Source of the DNA: Methylobacterium oryzihabitans
GTDB lineage: Bacteria; Pseudomonadota; Alphaproteobacteria; Rhizobiales; Beijerinckiaceae
Assembly (NCBI RefSeq): GCF_004004555.2
Contig: NZ_SACP01000018.1
Coordinates: 54,986-118,985 of the forward strand
Direction of reading: 5' to 3'
DNA length: 64,000 bases
Of this stretch, positions 16,292 through 25,497 are shown one piece after another (within the stretch, counting starts at the first letter, position 1; each line of letters opens with the position of its first letter). The notes under the pieces were generated by a model. The model ran no database searches and had not been told where the DNA came from. It was given only the letters and a program-made list of their open reading frames with translations. Position numbers and translations under genes: made by a program.

Positions 16292-19200
16292 ATGGGCTCG
16301 CGCTCGGACGCCCCGGCTCTCAGGGCCGTCTCCCTCGACGACAAGTACGACCTCTCCCGCGATCAGGTCTTCGTCACCGGCACCCAGGCGGTGATCCGGA
16401 TGCTGCTGATGCAGGGGGCCCGCGACCGCGCCGCCGGGCTCGACACCGCCGGCTTCGTCTCGGGCTACCGCGGCTCGCCGATCGGCGGGCTCGACCAGAA
16501 CCTCGTGCGTGCCCGCAAGGTCCTCGACTCCGCCGGCATCCGCTTCGAGCCCGGCCTCAACGAGGAACTGGCCGCGACTGCGATCTGGGGCACGCAGCAG
16601 GCCGAGATGCGCGGCGAGGGCCGCCACGACGGCGTGTTCGGGCTGTGGTACGGCAAGGGCCCCGGCGTCGACCGCTCCGGCGACGTGTTTCGCCACGCCA
16701 ACATGGCCGGCACCTCGCGCCACGGCGGCGTGCTGGCGCTGATGGGCGACGACCACACCGCCGAATCCTCCACGGTGGCGCACCAGTCGGAGTTCCACTT
16801 CGTCGACGTGATGAGCCCGATCCTCAACCCGGCCGGGGTGCAGGAGATCGTCGATTACGGCCTCTACGGCTACGCGATGAGCCGCTTCTGCGGCACCTGG
16901 GTCGCGTTCAAGTGCATCAAGGAGAACATCGAGTCGACGGCGAGCATCGACGGCCGCCTCGACCGGGTGAAGATCCTGCTGCCCGACGATGTCATGATGC
17001 CGCCGGGCGGGCTCAACATCCGCACGCCGGACAACATCCTGGAGCAGGAGGCCCGGCTGCAGGACTTCAAGCGCGACGCGATGCTGGCCTTCGTGCGCGC
17101 CAACAACCTCAACCGCATCGTGCTCTCGGGCGGGCGCCGGCCGAGGATCGGCGTCATCACGGTCGGCAAGTCCTACCTCGACGTGCGGCAGGCGATGGAC
17201 GATCTCGGCCTCGACGAGGTCAAGGCCAACGATATGGGGCTGCGGCTCTACAAGGTCGCCTGCCCGTGGCCGCTGTCGCGGCGCGAACTGGTCGCCTTCG
17301 CGGACGGGCTCGACCTCGTGATGGTGGTCGAGGAGAAGCGCTCGCTGATCGAGGTCCAGGTCCGCGAGGAACTGTACGGCACGCCCAACCAGCCGGTCTG
17401 CATCGGCAAGAAGGACGAGGACGGCAACTGGCTGTTTCCGGTCAAGGGCGCGCTCGATCCCAACGACATCGCGGTGGCGCTCGGCGAGCGGCTGCTGCGC
17501 TACCACCGCAACGACGACCTCGCGGGCCGCGTCGCGCGGCTCAAGGGCGCGCAGGCGCGGCTGGCGGCCACCGTCGACATCGCGACCCGGACCCCGCATT
17601 TCTGCGCCGGCTGCCCGCACAATTCCTCGACCAAGGTGCCGGAGGGCATGCGCGCCTATGCCGGCATCGGCTGCCACTACATGGCGCAGTGGATGGAGCG
17701 CGGCACCGACGGCTTCACCCAGATGGGCGGCGAGGGCGCGAACTGGGTCGGCGAGTCGACCTTCTCGAAGCGCGGCCACGTGTTCCAGAACCTCGGCGAC
17801 GGCACCTACAACCATTCGGGGTCGCTGGCCCTGCGCTGGGCGATCCACACCAAGACCACCGTCACCTACAAGATCCTGTTCAACGACGCGGTGGCGATGA
17901 CCGGCGGCCAGCCGCACGAGGGCGCGCTCACCGTCGACCGGATCGCCGCCCAGGTCCGGGCCGAGGGTGTCGAGCGCATCGCCCTGGTGACGGACGAGCC
18001 GGACAAGTATCCGCCCACGATCCGGTGGCCGGGCGGGTTGTCGATCCACCACCGCAACGACCTCGACGCGGTCCAGCGCGAACTGGCGACCGTGCCGGGC
18101 GTGTCGGTGATGATCTACGACCAGACCTGCGCCTCGGAGAAGCGCCGGCGCCGCAAGCGCAACGCCTTCCCCGACCCGGACCGGCGCGTCATCATCAACG
18201 AGCTCGTCTGCGAGGGCTGCGGCGACTGCTCGGTGCAGTCGACCTGCGTCGCGGTCCAGCCGGTCGAGACCGAGTTCGGCCGCAAGCGCCGCATCGACCA
18301 GTCGAGCTGCAACAAGGACTTTTCCTGCGTCAACGGTTTCTGCCCGTCCTTCGTGACGGTGCACGGCGCCAAGCCGCGCACCACGCCCGTCGGCCTGCCC
18401 GCGGCGACGGGCGGCGAGGCTCCGGATCACGGCCTGCCCGAGCCGGCGCTTCCCGCGATCGACGGCACCTTCAACATCATCGTCACGGGCGTCGGCGGCA
18501 CCGGCGTGGTGACGGTGGGCGCGATCCTCGGCATGGCCGCCCACCTGGAGGGCAAGGGCCTCGGCATGATCGACATGGCCGGGCTCGCCCAGAAGGGCGG
18601 CGCGGTGTTCAGCCACGTCCGCCTCGCGAACCGCCAGGACGACATCCACGCGATCCGGGTCGGCGCGGGGGCCGCCGACCTCGTGCTCGGCTGCGACCTC
18701 GTGGTGACGGGCTCGCGCAAGGTGCTGGCCGCGGTGACGCCCGGGCGCACCCACCTCGTCGTCAACACCGCCGAGGTGATGCCGGGCGACTTCACCCGCA
18801 AGCCGGACTTCTCGCTGCCGGCGGAGCGGATCAAGCGCGCGGTGCGCGAGGCGGCCGGCGCCGACCGTGCCGATTTCGCCGACGCGACCGGGCTCGCGGT
18901 GGCGCTGCTCGGCAATGCGCTCGCCGCCAACCTGTTCATGCTCGGCTACGCCTGGCAGCGCGGGCAGGTGCCGCTGTCGCACGGCGCGCTGACGAAGGCG
19001 ATCGAACTCAACCGCGAGGCGGTGGCGATGAACCTCGCCGCCTTCGCGTGGGGCCGCCGGGCGGCGGCCGCGCCGGAGACGATGCCGGTGCTCGACGCGC
19101 CGGCGCCGGCCGAGGAGGCACCCGACCTCGACGCGGTGATCGCCAGGCGCATCGCCTTCCTCACCGCCTACCAGGACCGCGCCTATGCCGACCGCTACGC

Positions 19201-19789
19201 CGACGCGGTGGCGCGCATCCGCGGCCGCGAGGCGGTGGTGCATCCCGGCGCGGCACCGCTCGCCGAGGCGGCGGCGCGCGCGCTGTTCCGGCTGATGGCC
19301 TACAAGGACGAGTACGAGGTCGCGCGGCTCTACACCGACGGCAGCTTCCAGGCGCAGGTGGAACGGACCTTCGAGGGCGAGAACCTCTCCTACGAGTTCC
19401 ACCTCGCGCCGCCGCTCCTCGCCCGCACCGACCCGGCGACCGGCCGGCCGCGCAAGATGCGCTTCGGCCCCTGGATGATGCGGGCGTTCGGGCTGCTCGC
19501 CCGCGGCAGGGTCCTGCGCGGCACCGCCTTCGACCCGTTCGGCTACACCCACGAGCGGCGCGGCGAGCGCCGGCTGATCGCCGAGTACGAGGCGCTGCTG
19601 GAGGAGATCGGCCGCGGCCTCACCCCCGCCAACCACGCCGTCGCGGTTGGCCTCGCCAACCTGCCCCAGGCGATCCGCGGCTACGGCCCGGTCAAGGCGA
19701 AGAACCTCGCCGCCGCCAAATCCGAGGAGGCGGCCCTGCTCGCCCGGTTCCGGGCGCCGGAGGCGCCGGTGGCCGCGGCGGCCGAGTAG
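16292..19789 (+). CDS. Indolepyruvate ferredoxin oxidoreductase, fused subunits
   Basis: This 1165-residue fusion catalyses oxidative decarboxylation of aryl-pyruvates (indolepyruvate, from aromatic amino acid transamination) to the acyl-CoA. Domains in order: a 2-oxoacid oxidoreductase alpha-like part with the GSPIGGLDQ segment, a thiamine-diphosphate-binding part (from about residue 437, FCAGCPHNSSTKVPEGM), a cysteine-rich iron-sulfur region (residues ~635-690, CEGCGDCSVQSTCVAV and CNKDFSCVNGFCPSF), the gamma domain (from ~727, GVGGTGVVTVGAILG), and a long C-terminal domain of the DUF6537 type. The ATG at 16292 has GGAGGAA upstream. It is transcribed alone. Confidence 0.93.
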   Translation: MGSRSDAPALRAVSLDDKYDLSRDQVFVTGTQAVIRMLLMQGARDRAAGLDTAGFVSGYRGSPIGGLDQNLVRARKVLDSAGIRFEPGLNEELAATAIWGTQQAEMRGEGRHDGVFGLWYGKGPGVDRSGDVFRHANMAGTSRHGGVLALMGDDHTAESSTVAHQSEFHFVDVMSPILNPAGVQEIVDYGLYGYAMSRFCGTWVAFKCIKENIESTASIDGRLDRVKILLPDDVMMPPGGLNIRTPDNILEQEARLQDFKRDAMLAFVRANNLNRIVLSGGRRPRIGVITVGKSYLDVRQAMDDLGLDEVKANDMGLRLYKVACPWPLSRRELVAFADGLDLVMVVEEKRSLIEVQVREELYGTPNQPVCIGKKDEDGNWLFPVKGALDPNDIAVALGERLLRYHRNDDLAGRVARLKGAQARLAATVDIATRTPHFCAGCPHNSSTKVPEGMRAYAGIGCHYMAQWMERGTDGFTQMGGEGANWVGESTFSKRGHVFQNLGDGTYNHSGSLALRWAIHTKTTVTYKILFNDAVAMTGGQPHEGALTVDRIAAQVRAEGVERIALVTDEPDKYPPTIRWPGGLSIHHRNDLDAVQRELATVPGVSVMIYDQTCASEKRRRRKRNAFPDPDRRVIINELVCEGCGDCSVQSTCVAVQPVETEFGRKRRIDQSSCNKDFSCVNGFCPSFVTVHGAKPRTTPVGLPAATGGEAPDHGLPEPALPAIDGTFNIIVTGVGGTGVVTVGAILGMAAHLEGKGLGMIDMAGLAQKGGAVFSHVRLANRQDDIHAIRVGAGAADLVLGCDLVVTGSRKVLAAVTPGRTHLVVNTAEVMPGDFTRKPDFSLPAERIKRAVREAAGADRADFADATGLAVALLGNALAANLFMLGYAWQRGQVPLSHGALTKAIELNREAVAMNLAAFAWGRRAAAAPETMPVLDAPAPAEEAPDLDAVIARRIAFLTAYQDRAYADRYADAVARIRGREAVVHPGAAPLAEAAARALFRLMAYKDEYEVARLYTDGSFQAQVERTFEGENLSYEFHLAPPLLARTDPATGRPRKMRFGPWMMRAFGLLARGRVLRGTAFDPFGYTHERRGERRLIAEYEALLEEIGRGLTPANHAVAVGLANLPQAIRGYGPVKAKNLAAAKSEEAALLARFRAPEAPVAAAAE

Positions 19790-19793
19790 GCCC

Positions 19794-20000
19794 GGGCAAT
19801 CGCTCTGAAGCGATCGCCCTGATTTGTTGCCCGGCCTCAAGCGCCGGCGTTCGCGTCCGTTCACTTGGCTCTCGCTTCGCTTACGCGTTCGAGGGGACAT
19901 CCGTCCCCTCGAACCCGCTCCGCGGGGCGCTTTTCGCGCCCGGCATGGAGCGTCGCCCTGCGGGCGACCGCAGGACGATCGGTGAACCGATCGCCCTGCG
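19794..20000. repeat. Structured intergenic region with three strong palindromes
   Basis: Downstream of the oxidoreductase there are successive hairpins: GGGCAATCGCT/AGCGATCGCCC (19794-19819, one mismatch), GTTCGAGGGGAC/GTCCCCTCGAAC (19887-19914, perfect 12 bp) and a nested pair at 19952-19968 and 19971-20000 (CGCAGG..GATCGGT/ACCGATC..CCTGCG). No T-run follows any of them. The region is non-coding and repeat-like, and it separates the oxidoreductase from the DUF1989 gene. Confidence 0.65.
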
Positions 20001-20080
20001 GAGTAGCCGGCGGCCGGTTGCTCCTTGCCGACCGCTCCCGCATCTGCAACCAGGATGCGGGAGCAGAGCGAGGGCACGGC

Positions 20081-20941
20081 ATGAAGGACTTCCCGGCCGC
20101 CTATCAGGTCTCGAAGGGCTCGGCCCTCGATCTCGACCGCCCGTTCTACGCCCGCCTCGCCGAGGCGCCGGGGCGCGAGCTGGTCGAATCCTTCACCATC
20201 CCGATCCGCACCGGGCGGGCGTGGGAGGTGCCGGCGGGCCACGTCGTCCGGGTCGTCGCGCCGGAGGGGCCGCAGGTCGGCGACCTCAATATCTGGAACC
20301 GGCACGACCCGCGCGAGCGGCTGTGGGCGGCGCGCACCCGCCAGCTCCAGGGGGCGCACGTCACGACCTTCGACCGGCTGTGGTCGACCCTGCCGTTCCT
20401 GCGTCCCCTCGTGACGATCACCGCCGACACGCTGGCCGGCTACGGCACCGACGAGTATGGCGGGCGGGTCCACGACCTGCTCGGCACCCGCTGCGACCCC
20501 TACGTCAACAAGCTGCTCACCGGGCAGGACTTCCACTTCCACTGCCACTCGAACCTCGTGCGCGCGGTCCTGCCGTTCGGCCTGACCGAGTTCGATGTGC
20601 ACGACGTGCTCAACGTGTTCCAGGTGACCGGCCTGAACCACGACGACCTGTACTTCATGCGCGACTGCCCGGCGAAGGCCGGCGACTTCCTTGAGTTCTT
20701 CGCCGAGATCGACCTGCTCTGCGCGCTCTCGACCTGCCCAGGCGGCGACCTGTCGGTGCCGCTCTGGGGGCCGGACGCCCGCGACCCGATCGAGGTCTGC
20801 CGTCCGCTCGCCGTCGAGGTCTACCGGCTCGACCCCGCCGTGCTCGCCGGCTGGTCGAGCCCGCAGGTCGCGCCCTATCGCGGCGGGCACGGCCTGCGGG
20901 CCGAGAAGGGCTGGTGGGAGGAGACGCCCGCGGGAGCATGA
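20081..20941 (+). CDS. DUF1989 family protein (urea carboxylase-associated type)
   Basis: The 286-residue protein matches the DUF1989 family, often found near urea carboxylase or aminomethyltransferase-like genes. Recognisable segments are PAGHVVRVVAPEGPQVGDLNIWN, FHFHCHSNLVRA (His/Cys cluster, possible metal site), VLNVFQVTG and GGDLSVPLWG. The biochemical function is not established. It has no urea carboxylase beside it here; instead it ends 21 bp from the convergent kinase gene otnK. I chose the ATG at 20081 because the upstream extension runs through the repeat region. Confidence 0.8.
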   Translation: MKDFPAAYQVSKGSALDLDRPFYARLAEAPGRELVESFTIPIRTGRAWEVPAGHVVRVVAPEGPQVGDLNIWNRHDPRERLWAARTRQLQGAHVTTFDRLWSTLPFLRPLVTITADTLAGYGTDEYGGRVHDLLGTRCDPYVNKLLTGQDFHFHCHSNLVRAVLPFGLTEFDVHDVLNVFQVTGLNHDDLYFMRDCPAKAGDFLEFFAEIDLLCALSTCPGGDLSVPLWGPDARDPIEVCRPLAVEVYRLDPAVLAGWSSPQVAPYRGGHGLRAEKGWWEETPAGA

Positions 20942-20962
20942 CCCCGCGCGGGCGCGCCCGCC

Positions 20963-22231
20963 TCAGGGCATCAGCGCGAGGGCGTCGGCGAAGAACGCCC
21001 GCCCGCCGAAATTGCCCGATTTCAGCGCCAGCACCATGCCGCCGTCGGTGGTGCGCAGGACCGGCACGCCAGCGGCGATCTCGGGTCCGAGCAGGAAGGC
21101 CGGCAGCTTCAGGCGGTCGACCACCGCGCCCGAGGTCTCGCCGCCCGCCACCACGAGGCGGCGCACCCCGCGCTCCACGAGGCCGGCCGCGATGGTCGCC
21201 ATCGCGGCCTCGATGGCGTGGCCGGCGGCGTCGCGGCCGTGCCGGGCCTGGAGCGCCGCGACCGCGCCGGGATCCTGGCTGCTGGCGATCAGCACCGGGC
21301 CGTCGCCGATCCGCTCCATCGCCCAGGCGAGCGCCGCGCCGGCCTCGTCCTCGCCGGCGAGCAGGCGGCCGGGGTCGAGCCGGTGGACCGGCATGACCGC
21401 CTCCGCCGCCGCGACCTGGGCCAGCGTCGCCTGCGAGCAGCTCCCGGCGAGGCAGGCCGCCGGTCCGCCGAGCGCGGTGCCGGCGTCCGTCCCGGCAGGC
21501 TGTCCCGCGACCCTTCCGGCGGCGATCAGCGCCCGGGCGAGGCCGAGGCCGAGGCCGGACGCGCCGGTCGAGACCCTGGCGTCGAGCGCCGCGGCGCCGA
21601 GCACCGCGAGGTCGCCGTCGAACACCGCGTCGGCGATGGCCGCACCGTGCCCCTCCCCCGCGAGCGCCCGCAGCCGCGCCCGCACCGCCTCGACGCCGCG
21701 GGCCACGGTGGCCAGATCCACGAGCCCGACCGGAGCGCGGCTCTGGCGGGCGAGCACCCGCACGAGGTTCGAATCCCGCATCGGGTTGAGCGGGTGGTCC
21801 TTCAACGGGCTCTCGTTCAGCGGCACCGCGCCGACGAACAGGTTGCCCTGGTAGACGGTGCGGGCGGTCTCCGGGAAGGCCGGGGTGACGAGGGCGATCG
21901 CCTCGCCGGCATCCTCGCGCAGGGCATCGGTGACCGGGCCGATATTGCCGGCATCGGTCGAGTCGAAGGTCGAGCAGACCTTGAACATCACGTGGGCGGC
22001 GCCCCGCGCGCGCAGCCACGCATCGGCCTCGCGCGAGGCGGCCACCGCCTGCGGCGCCGGAATCGACCGGCTCTTGAGCGAGACCACCACCGCGTCGACC
22101 TCGGGCAGGGCGAGGTCGTCCGCCGGCACGCCGATGGTCTGGACCGTGCGCAGGCCCGCCTTGCTCAGGGTGTTGGCGAGGTCGGAGGCGCCGGTGTAGT
22201 CGTCGGCGATGCAGCCAAGGGCGAGGGTCAT
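20963..22231 (-). CDS. otnK: 3-oxo-tetronate kinase (four-carbon acid sugar kinase)
   Basis: This is a member of the DUF1537/four-carbon acid sugar kinase family, 422 residues. It phosphorylates 3-oxo-tetronate to the 4-phosphate during L-threonate/D-erythronate breakdown. The N-terminal substrate domain begins CIADDYTGASDLANTL and contains FKVCSTFDSTDAGNIGPV. The C-terminal nucleotide domain has VVAGGETSGAVVDRL and ends with the family signature LKSGNFGGRAFFADAL. Its start overlaps the otnI stop by 4 nt (ATGA). The gene context (ltnD, otnI, otnC) supports OtnK over other kinases of this fold. Confidence 0.88.
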   Translation of the reverse strand: MTLALGCIADDYTGASDLANTLSKAGLRTVQTIGVPADDLALPEVDAVVVSLKSRSIPAPQAVAASREADAWLRARGAAHVMFKVCSTFDSTDAGNIGPVTDALREDAGEAIALVTPAFPETARTVYQGNLFVGAVPLNESPLKDHPLNPMRDSNLVRVLARQSRAPVGLVDLATVARGVEAVRARLRALAGEGHGAAIADAVFDGDLAVLGAAALDARVSTGASGLGLGLARALIAAGRVAGQPAGTDAGTALGGPAACLAGSCSQATLAQVAAAEAVMPVHRLDPGRLLAGEDEAGAALAWAMERIGDGPVLIASSQDPGAVAALQARHGRDAAGHAIEAAMATIAAGLVERGVRRLVVAGGETSGAVVDRLKLPAFLLGPEIAAGVPVLRTTDGGMVLALKSGNFGGRAFFADALALMP

Positions 22232-23022
22232 GCCCGTGCTCCGGTCTGGGTGGGCCTGTAGGGGTCGAACCAGGACAGGCCGGGCACCGTGCCGGCCTTC
22301 GGGTTGTACTCGCAGCCGACGAAGCCGTCGTAGCCGAGCCGGTCGAGCTCGGCGAACAGGAAGGCGTCGTTCATCTCGCCGGTGCCGGGCTCGTGGCGCT
22401 CGGGCACGCTCGCGGTCTGGACGTGGCCGACGATCGGCATCAGGTCGCGCAGCCGCATCGTCACGTCGCCGTGCAGGATCTGGCAGTGGTAGAGGTCGAA
22501 CTGGAGCTTCAGGTTCGGCAGCGCCAGCTCGCGGATCAGGTCGGCGGCATACCCGAAGTCGTTGAGGAAGTAGCCCGGCATGTTGCGGGCGTTGATCGGC
22601 TCCAGCACGAGGTCGAGCCCCTCGCGCGCCAGCCGCCCGGCGGTCCAGGCGACGGCGCGGCGGTAGGCGGCCCGGGCCGCCTCGTCGCGGTGCGGCGCCA
22701 TGCCGGCCATCAGGTGCAGGCGCCGCACGCCGGTCGCGGCCGCGTAGGCGAGCGCCGTCTCGACGCCCCCCTGCAGCTCCGCGAACCGGTCCGGCAGGGC
22801 CGCGAGGCCGCGCTCGCCGGCGGCCCAGTCGCCGGGCGGCAGGTTGAACAGCGCCTGGGTCAGGCCGTGGCGCGACAGCCGCTCGCCGACCGCCTCCGGC
22901 GGGTGGTCGTAGGGGAACAGGAACTCCACCGCGGTGAAGCCGGCCTCTGCCGCCGCGGCGAAGCGGTCGAGGAACGGCACCTCGGTGAACATCAGCGTCA
23001 GGTTGGCGGCGAAGCGCGGCAT
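22228..23022 (-). CDS. otnI: 2-oxo-tetronate isomerase (hydroxypyruvate isomerase family)
   Basis: This is a TIM-barrel sugar isomerase of the AP-endonuclease 2 fold, 264 residues. Active-site segments are LVLEPINARNMPGYFLN (catalytic Glu), LQFDLYHCQILHGD, GHVQTASVPERHEPGTGE and VGCEYNPKAG. It converts 2-oxo- to 3-oxo-tetronate; hydroxypyruvate isomerase (Hyi) is the alternative, but the neighbouring ltnD, otnK and otnC favour OtnI. The ATG at 23022 follows GGGAGGTCCC. The upstream gap contains a GC-rich palindromic element, so otnI may not share an unbroken transcript with ltnD. Confidence 0.86.
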   Translation of the reverse strand: MPRFAANLTLMFTEVPFLDRFAAAAEAGFTAVEFLFPYDHPPEAVGERLSRHGLTQALFNLPPGDWAAGERGLAALPDRFAELQGGVETALAYAAATGVRRLHLMAGMAPHRDEAARAAYRRAVAWTAGRLAREGLDLVLEPINARNMPGYFLNDFGYAADLIRELALPNLKLQFDLYHCQILHGDVTMRLRDLMPIVGHVQTASVPERHEPGTGEMNDAFLFAELDRLGYDGFVGCEYNPKAGTVPGLSWFDPYRPTQTGARA

Positions 23023-23113
23023 GGGACCTCCCTCGTTGTGCCCCCGGCGGGGGGGCCCGCCTCGGCGGGTTGCGGCGATGATGGACCGGCCGCGGCGGCA
23101 GGGCCAGAAACTC

Positions 23114-23316
23114 CCCTCCCCCCTCTGCGGGGGAGGGTGCCCCGCTGCGAGTGCGAAGCACTCGTGCGCGGGGCGGGCCGGGACGAAGTCCCGCAAGAGG
23201 GGATCGCGACGGCTCAGAACGTGGCGCACTTCGCGGCTGCCGAGCCAGATCCGGAAACGTGGTTCCCCTCTCCCGGCTCGCTCCGCTCGCCACCCTCCCC
23301 CGCAGAGGGGGGAGGG
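23114..23316. repeat. GC-rich inverted-repeat element, family C copy 1
   Basis: The outer 26-bp arms (23114-23139 and 23291-23316) are exact inverse complements built on CCCTCCCCCCTCTGCGGGGG. Inside are a second hairpin (AGTGCGAAGCACT) and the segment GTGGTTCCCCTCTCCCGGCT. A second copy with the same order lies at 31678-31844. It fills the ltnD-otnI gap. Confidence 0.85.
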
Positions 23317-23329
23317 TCAAAGTGCGTGC

Positions 23330-24244
23330 TCAGCCCCGCCCGCCGCCCGGCAGCGCGGTCCCGGTCACCTGCGCGTAGAGCCGGGCCACCGAGGCGTCGT
23401 CGTCGCGGCCCATGCCGGCGGCGGAGGTCATCAGGAACATCTGCAGCGCCGCGGCGGCGACCGGGACCGGGAACGTCTGCGCCCGCGCCATGTCCTGGAT
23501 GATCCCGAGATCCTTGACGAAGATGTCGGTCGCGCTGCGCGGCGCGTAGTCGCCGTCGAGGACGTGCGGCATCCGGTTTTGGAACATCCACGAATTGCCG
23601 GCCGAGGCGGTGATGACCTCGTAGACGCGCTTCAGGTCGAGGCCCTGGCGGGCCGCGAAGGCCATCGCCTCGCTCGCCGCCGCGATGTGCACGCCGGCCA
23701 GCAACTGGTTGATCATCTTGAACGCCGCGCCCTGGCCGGCGGCGTCGCCGAGCTCGTAGAGGGTGGCCGCCATCGCGTCGAGGGCCGGGCGGGCGGCCGC
23801 GAAGGCGGCGGCGCTGCCCGAGGCCAGGATGGTGAGCTGGCCCTCGGCGGCGCGTTGCGCCCCGCCGCTGATCGGCGCGTCGAGATAGTGCCGGCCGGTT
23901 TCCTCCAGCCGCGCGGCGAGGCGGCGAACCACCGCGGGATCCATGGTGGCGCAGGAGACGAACACCGACCCCTCCGGCATCGCCGCGGCGATGCCGCCGT
24001 CCCCGAACAGCACCGCCTCGGTCTGGGCGGCGTTGACCACCACCGAGACCACGATCGCAGCGCCCGCCGCGGCCTCGGCCGGGCCGGCGGCGCCGCGCCC
24101 GCCCTCGGCGGCGAAACGCGCGACCGCGTCCGGGTTCACGTCGCAGCCGGCGACGCCGAGCCCGGCCCGGCGCAGGGACTGCGCCATGCCGTACCCCATC
24201 GAGCCGAGGCCGATCACCGCCGCGCGCAGAGCCATCTCCGACAT
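23330..24244 (-). CDS. ltnD: L-threonate dehydrogenase-like (3-hydroxyisobutyrate dehydrogenase family)
   Basis: This is a beta-hydroxyacid dehydrogenase of 304 residues. The Rossmann motif GLGSMGYGMA is near the N-terminus, the substrate-binding signature is LDAPISGGAQRAAEGQL, and the catalytic lysine is in GAAFKMINQLL. It would oxidise L-threonate or D-erythronate to 2-oxo-tetronate, the first step of the pathway completed by otnI, otnK and otnC. Specificity is assigned from context; by sequence alone it is a 3-hydroxyisobutyrate dehydrogenase-family NAD-enzyme. It is divergent from the LacI-type regulator, with a palindromic operator-like site between them. Confidence 0.82.
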   Translation of the reverse strand: MSEMALRAAVIGLGSMGYGMAQSLRRAGLGVAGCDVNPDAVARFAAEGGRGAAGPAEAAAGAAIVVSVVVNAAQTEAVLFGDGGIAAAMPEGSVFVSCATMDPAVVRRLAARLEETGRHYLDAPISGGAQRAAEGQLTILASGSAAAFAAARPALDAMAATLYELGDAAGQGAAFKMINQLLAGVHIAAASEAMAFAARQGLDLKRVYEVITASAGNSWMFQNRMPHVLDGDYAPRSATDIFVKDLGIIQDMARAQTFPVPVAAAALQMFLMTSAAGMGRDDDASVARLYAQVTGTALPGGGRG

Positions 24245-24342
24245 CACCGTCCTCCCGGCCTGCCCTCCTCGTGGATCGGGAAGGCGAGGCACCTCGTCCG
24301 GACATGGCGTCCGGCGCCGTCACGACCACGGTGTAACAGTCG

Positions 24343-24358
24343 TTGGCAGCGCTGCCAA
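24343..24358. promoter_or_regulatory. LacI-type operator candidate
   Basis: TTGGCAGCGCTGCCAA is a perfect 16-bp palindrome with a central CG, typical of LacI/GalR-family operators. It lies between ltnD (98 bp upstream of its start) and the regulator (92 bp upstream of its start), so it could control both directions. Confidence 0.65.
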
Positions 24359-24450
24359 TCGGCTTGTCGGGGCCGTTGAGCGCGGCCGCGAGACGTGACA
24401 CCTTCCGGGCACCGGCGCCGGGGGGCACGGCGACGCGGCGAGGAGAGGCG

Positions 24451-25497
24451 ATGGACGACGGCGAGCGGGTCCGGCCCGGCCCGGACGACGAGGCGCTGAC
24501 CGGGGAGGTCCTGCGCCGGCCCGTGACCCTGGCGGACGTCGCCCGCGAGGCGCAGGTCGGCGAGAGCACGGTGTCGCGGGTGCTGCGCAGCCACGGCTCG
24601 TTCTCGCAGAAGACCCGCAGCCAGGTCGAGGCGGCGGTGGCGCGCCTCGGCTACGTGCCCAACCGCATCGCCGGCACCCTCGCCTCGACCGGCTCGCGCC
24701 TGATCGGCATCGTGATCCCGTCCTTGTCGAACATCGTGTTTCCCGACCTGCTGCGCGGCGCCACCGGCGTGCTGGAGGCCGACGGCTACCAATCGGTGAT
24801 CGGCGTCACCGACTACGACCAGGACCGCGAGGAGGCGCTGGTCGTCTCGCTGCTGAGCTGGCGCCCGGCCGGGCTGCTCGTCACCGGGCTGGAGCACACG
24901 CCCGGCACGGTGCGCAGCCTGCGGGCGAGCGGGGTGCGGGTGGTGGAACTGCTCGACGTCGACGAGCCGGGGCTCGACATCGTGGTCGGCTACTCGAACC
25001 GCGCCGCCGGGGCCGCCGCCGCCCGCCACCTCGCCGGGCGCGGCTACCGGCGCATCGGCTATCTCGGCCACGACCTGTCGCGCGACCTGCGGGCGATCAA
25101 GCGGCTCGACGGGTTCCGCGGCGCCCTCGCGGAGGCGGGGCTGGCGCTCGACGGCGAGGAGCGGGTGCCGGCGCCGTCCTCGGTCGAGGCCGGCCGGCAC
25201 GGGCTGGAGCGGCTGCTCGCCCGCGTGCCCGACCTCGACGCGGTCTACTTCTCCAACGACGACATGGCGCTCGGCGGCTACTTCCACTGCCTCGCCCGGG
25301 GCCTGTCGATCCCGGGGCGGCTGGCGCTGTTCGGCCATAACGGCCTCGACGTCGGCCGGCTGATGCCCCAGCCGCTCGCCACGATCCGCACGCCCCGGGT
25401 CGAGGCCGGGGCGACCGCCGCCCGGCTGGTGCGCGCCGGCGGCCGGCGCGAGGTGGTCGATCTCGGCTTCGCGCTGATCGAGGGCGCGACCGCATGA
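24451..25497 (+). CDS. LacI family transcriptional regulator
   Basis: The protein has 348 residues. The N-terminal helix-turn-helix is VTLADVAREAQVGESTVSRV, and the hinge GYVPNRIAGTLAS is followed by a periplasmic-binding-protein-like ligand domain (GIVIPSLSNIVFPDLL, FSNDDMALGGYF, ATIRTPR). The length and order are normal for the GntR-gluconate/LacI subclass. The ATG at 24451 has GGAGAGG upstream. The stop overlaps the otnC start by 4 nt, and ltnD is divergent, so it most likely represses the acid-sugar pathway through the palindrome at 24343 and is relieved by a pathway intermediate. The inducer is unknown. Confidence 0.92.
   Translation: MDDGERVRPGPDDEALTGEVLRRPVTLADVAREAQVGESTVSRVLRSHGSFSQKTRSQVEAAVARLGYVPNRIAGTLASTGSRLIGIVIPSLSNIVFPDLLRGATGVLEADGYQSVIGVTDYDQDREEALVVSLLSWRPAGLLVTGLEHTPGTVRSLRASGVRVVELLDVDEPGLDIVVGYSNRAAGAAAARHLAGRGYRRIGYLGHDLSRDLRAIKRLDGFRGALAEAGLALDGEERVPAPSSVEAGRHGLERLLARVPDLDAVYFSNDDMALGGYFHCLARGLSIPGRLALFGHNGLDVGRLMPQPLATIRTPRVEAGATAARLVRAGGRREVVDLGFALIEGATA

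Noticed and set aside
16022..20890. A 1622-codon open frame on the minus strand across the oxidoreductase gene.
   Set aside because: It is the antisense shadow of a high-GC gene: the composition is dominated by Arg/Gly/Ala/His, no domain is visible, and the plus-strand protein shows clear motifs.
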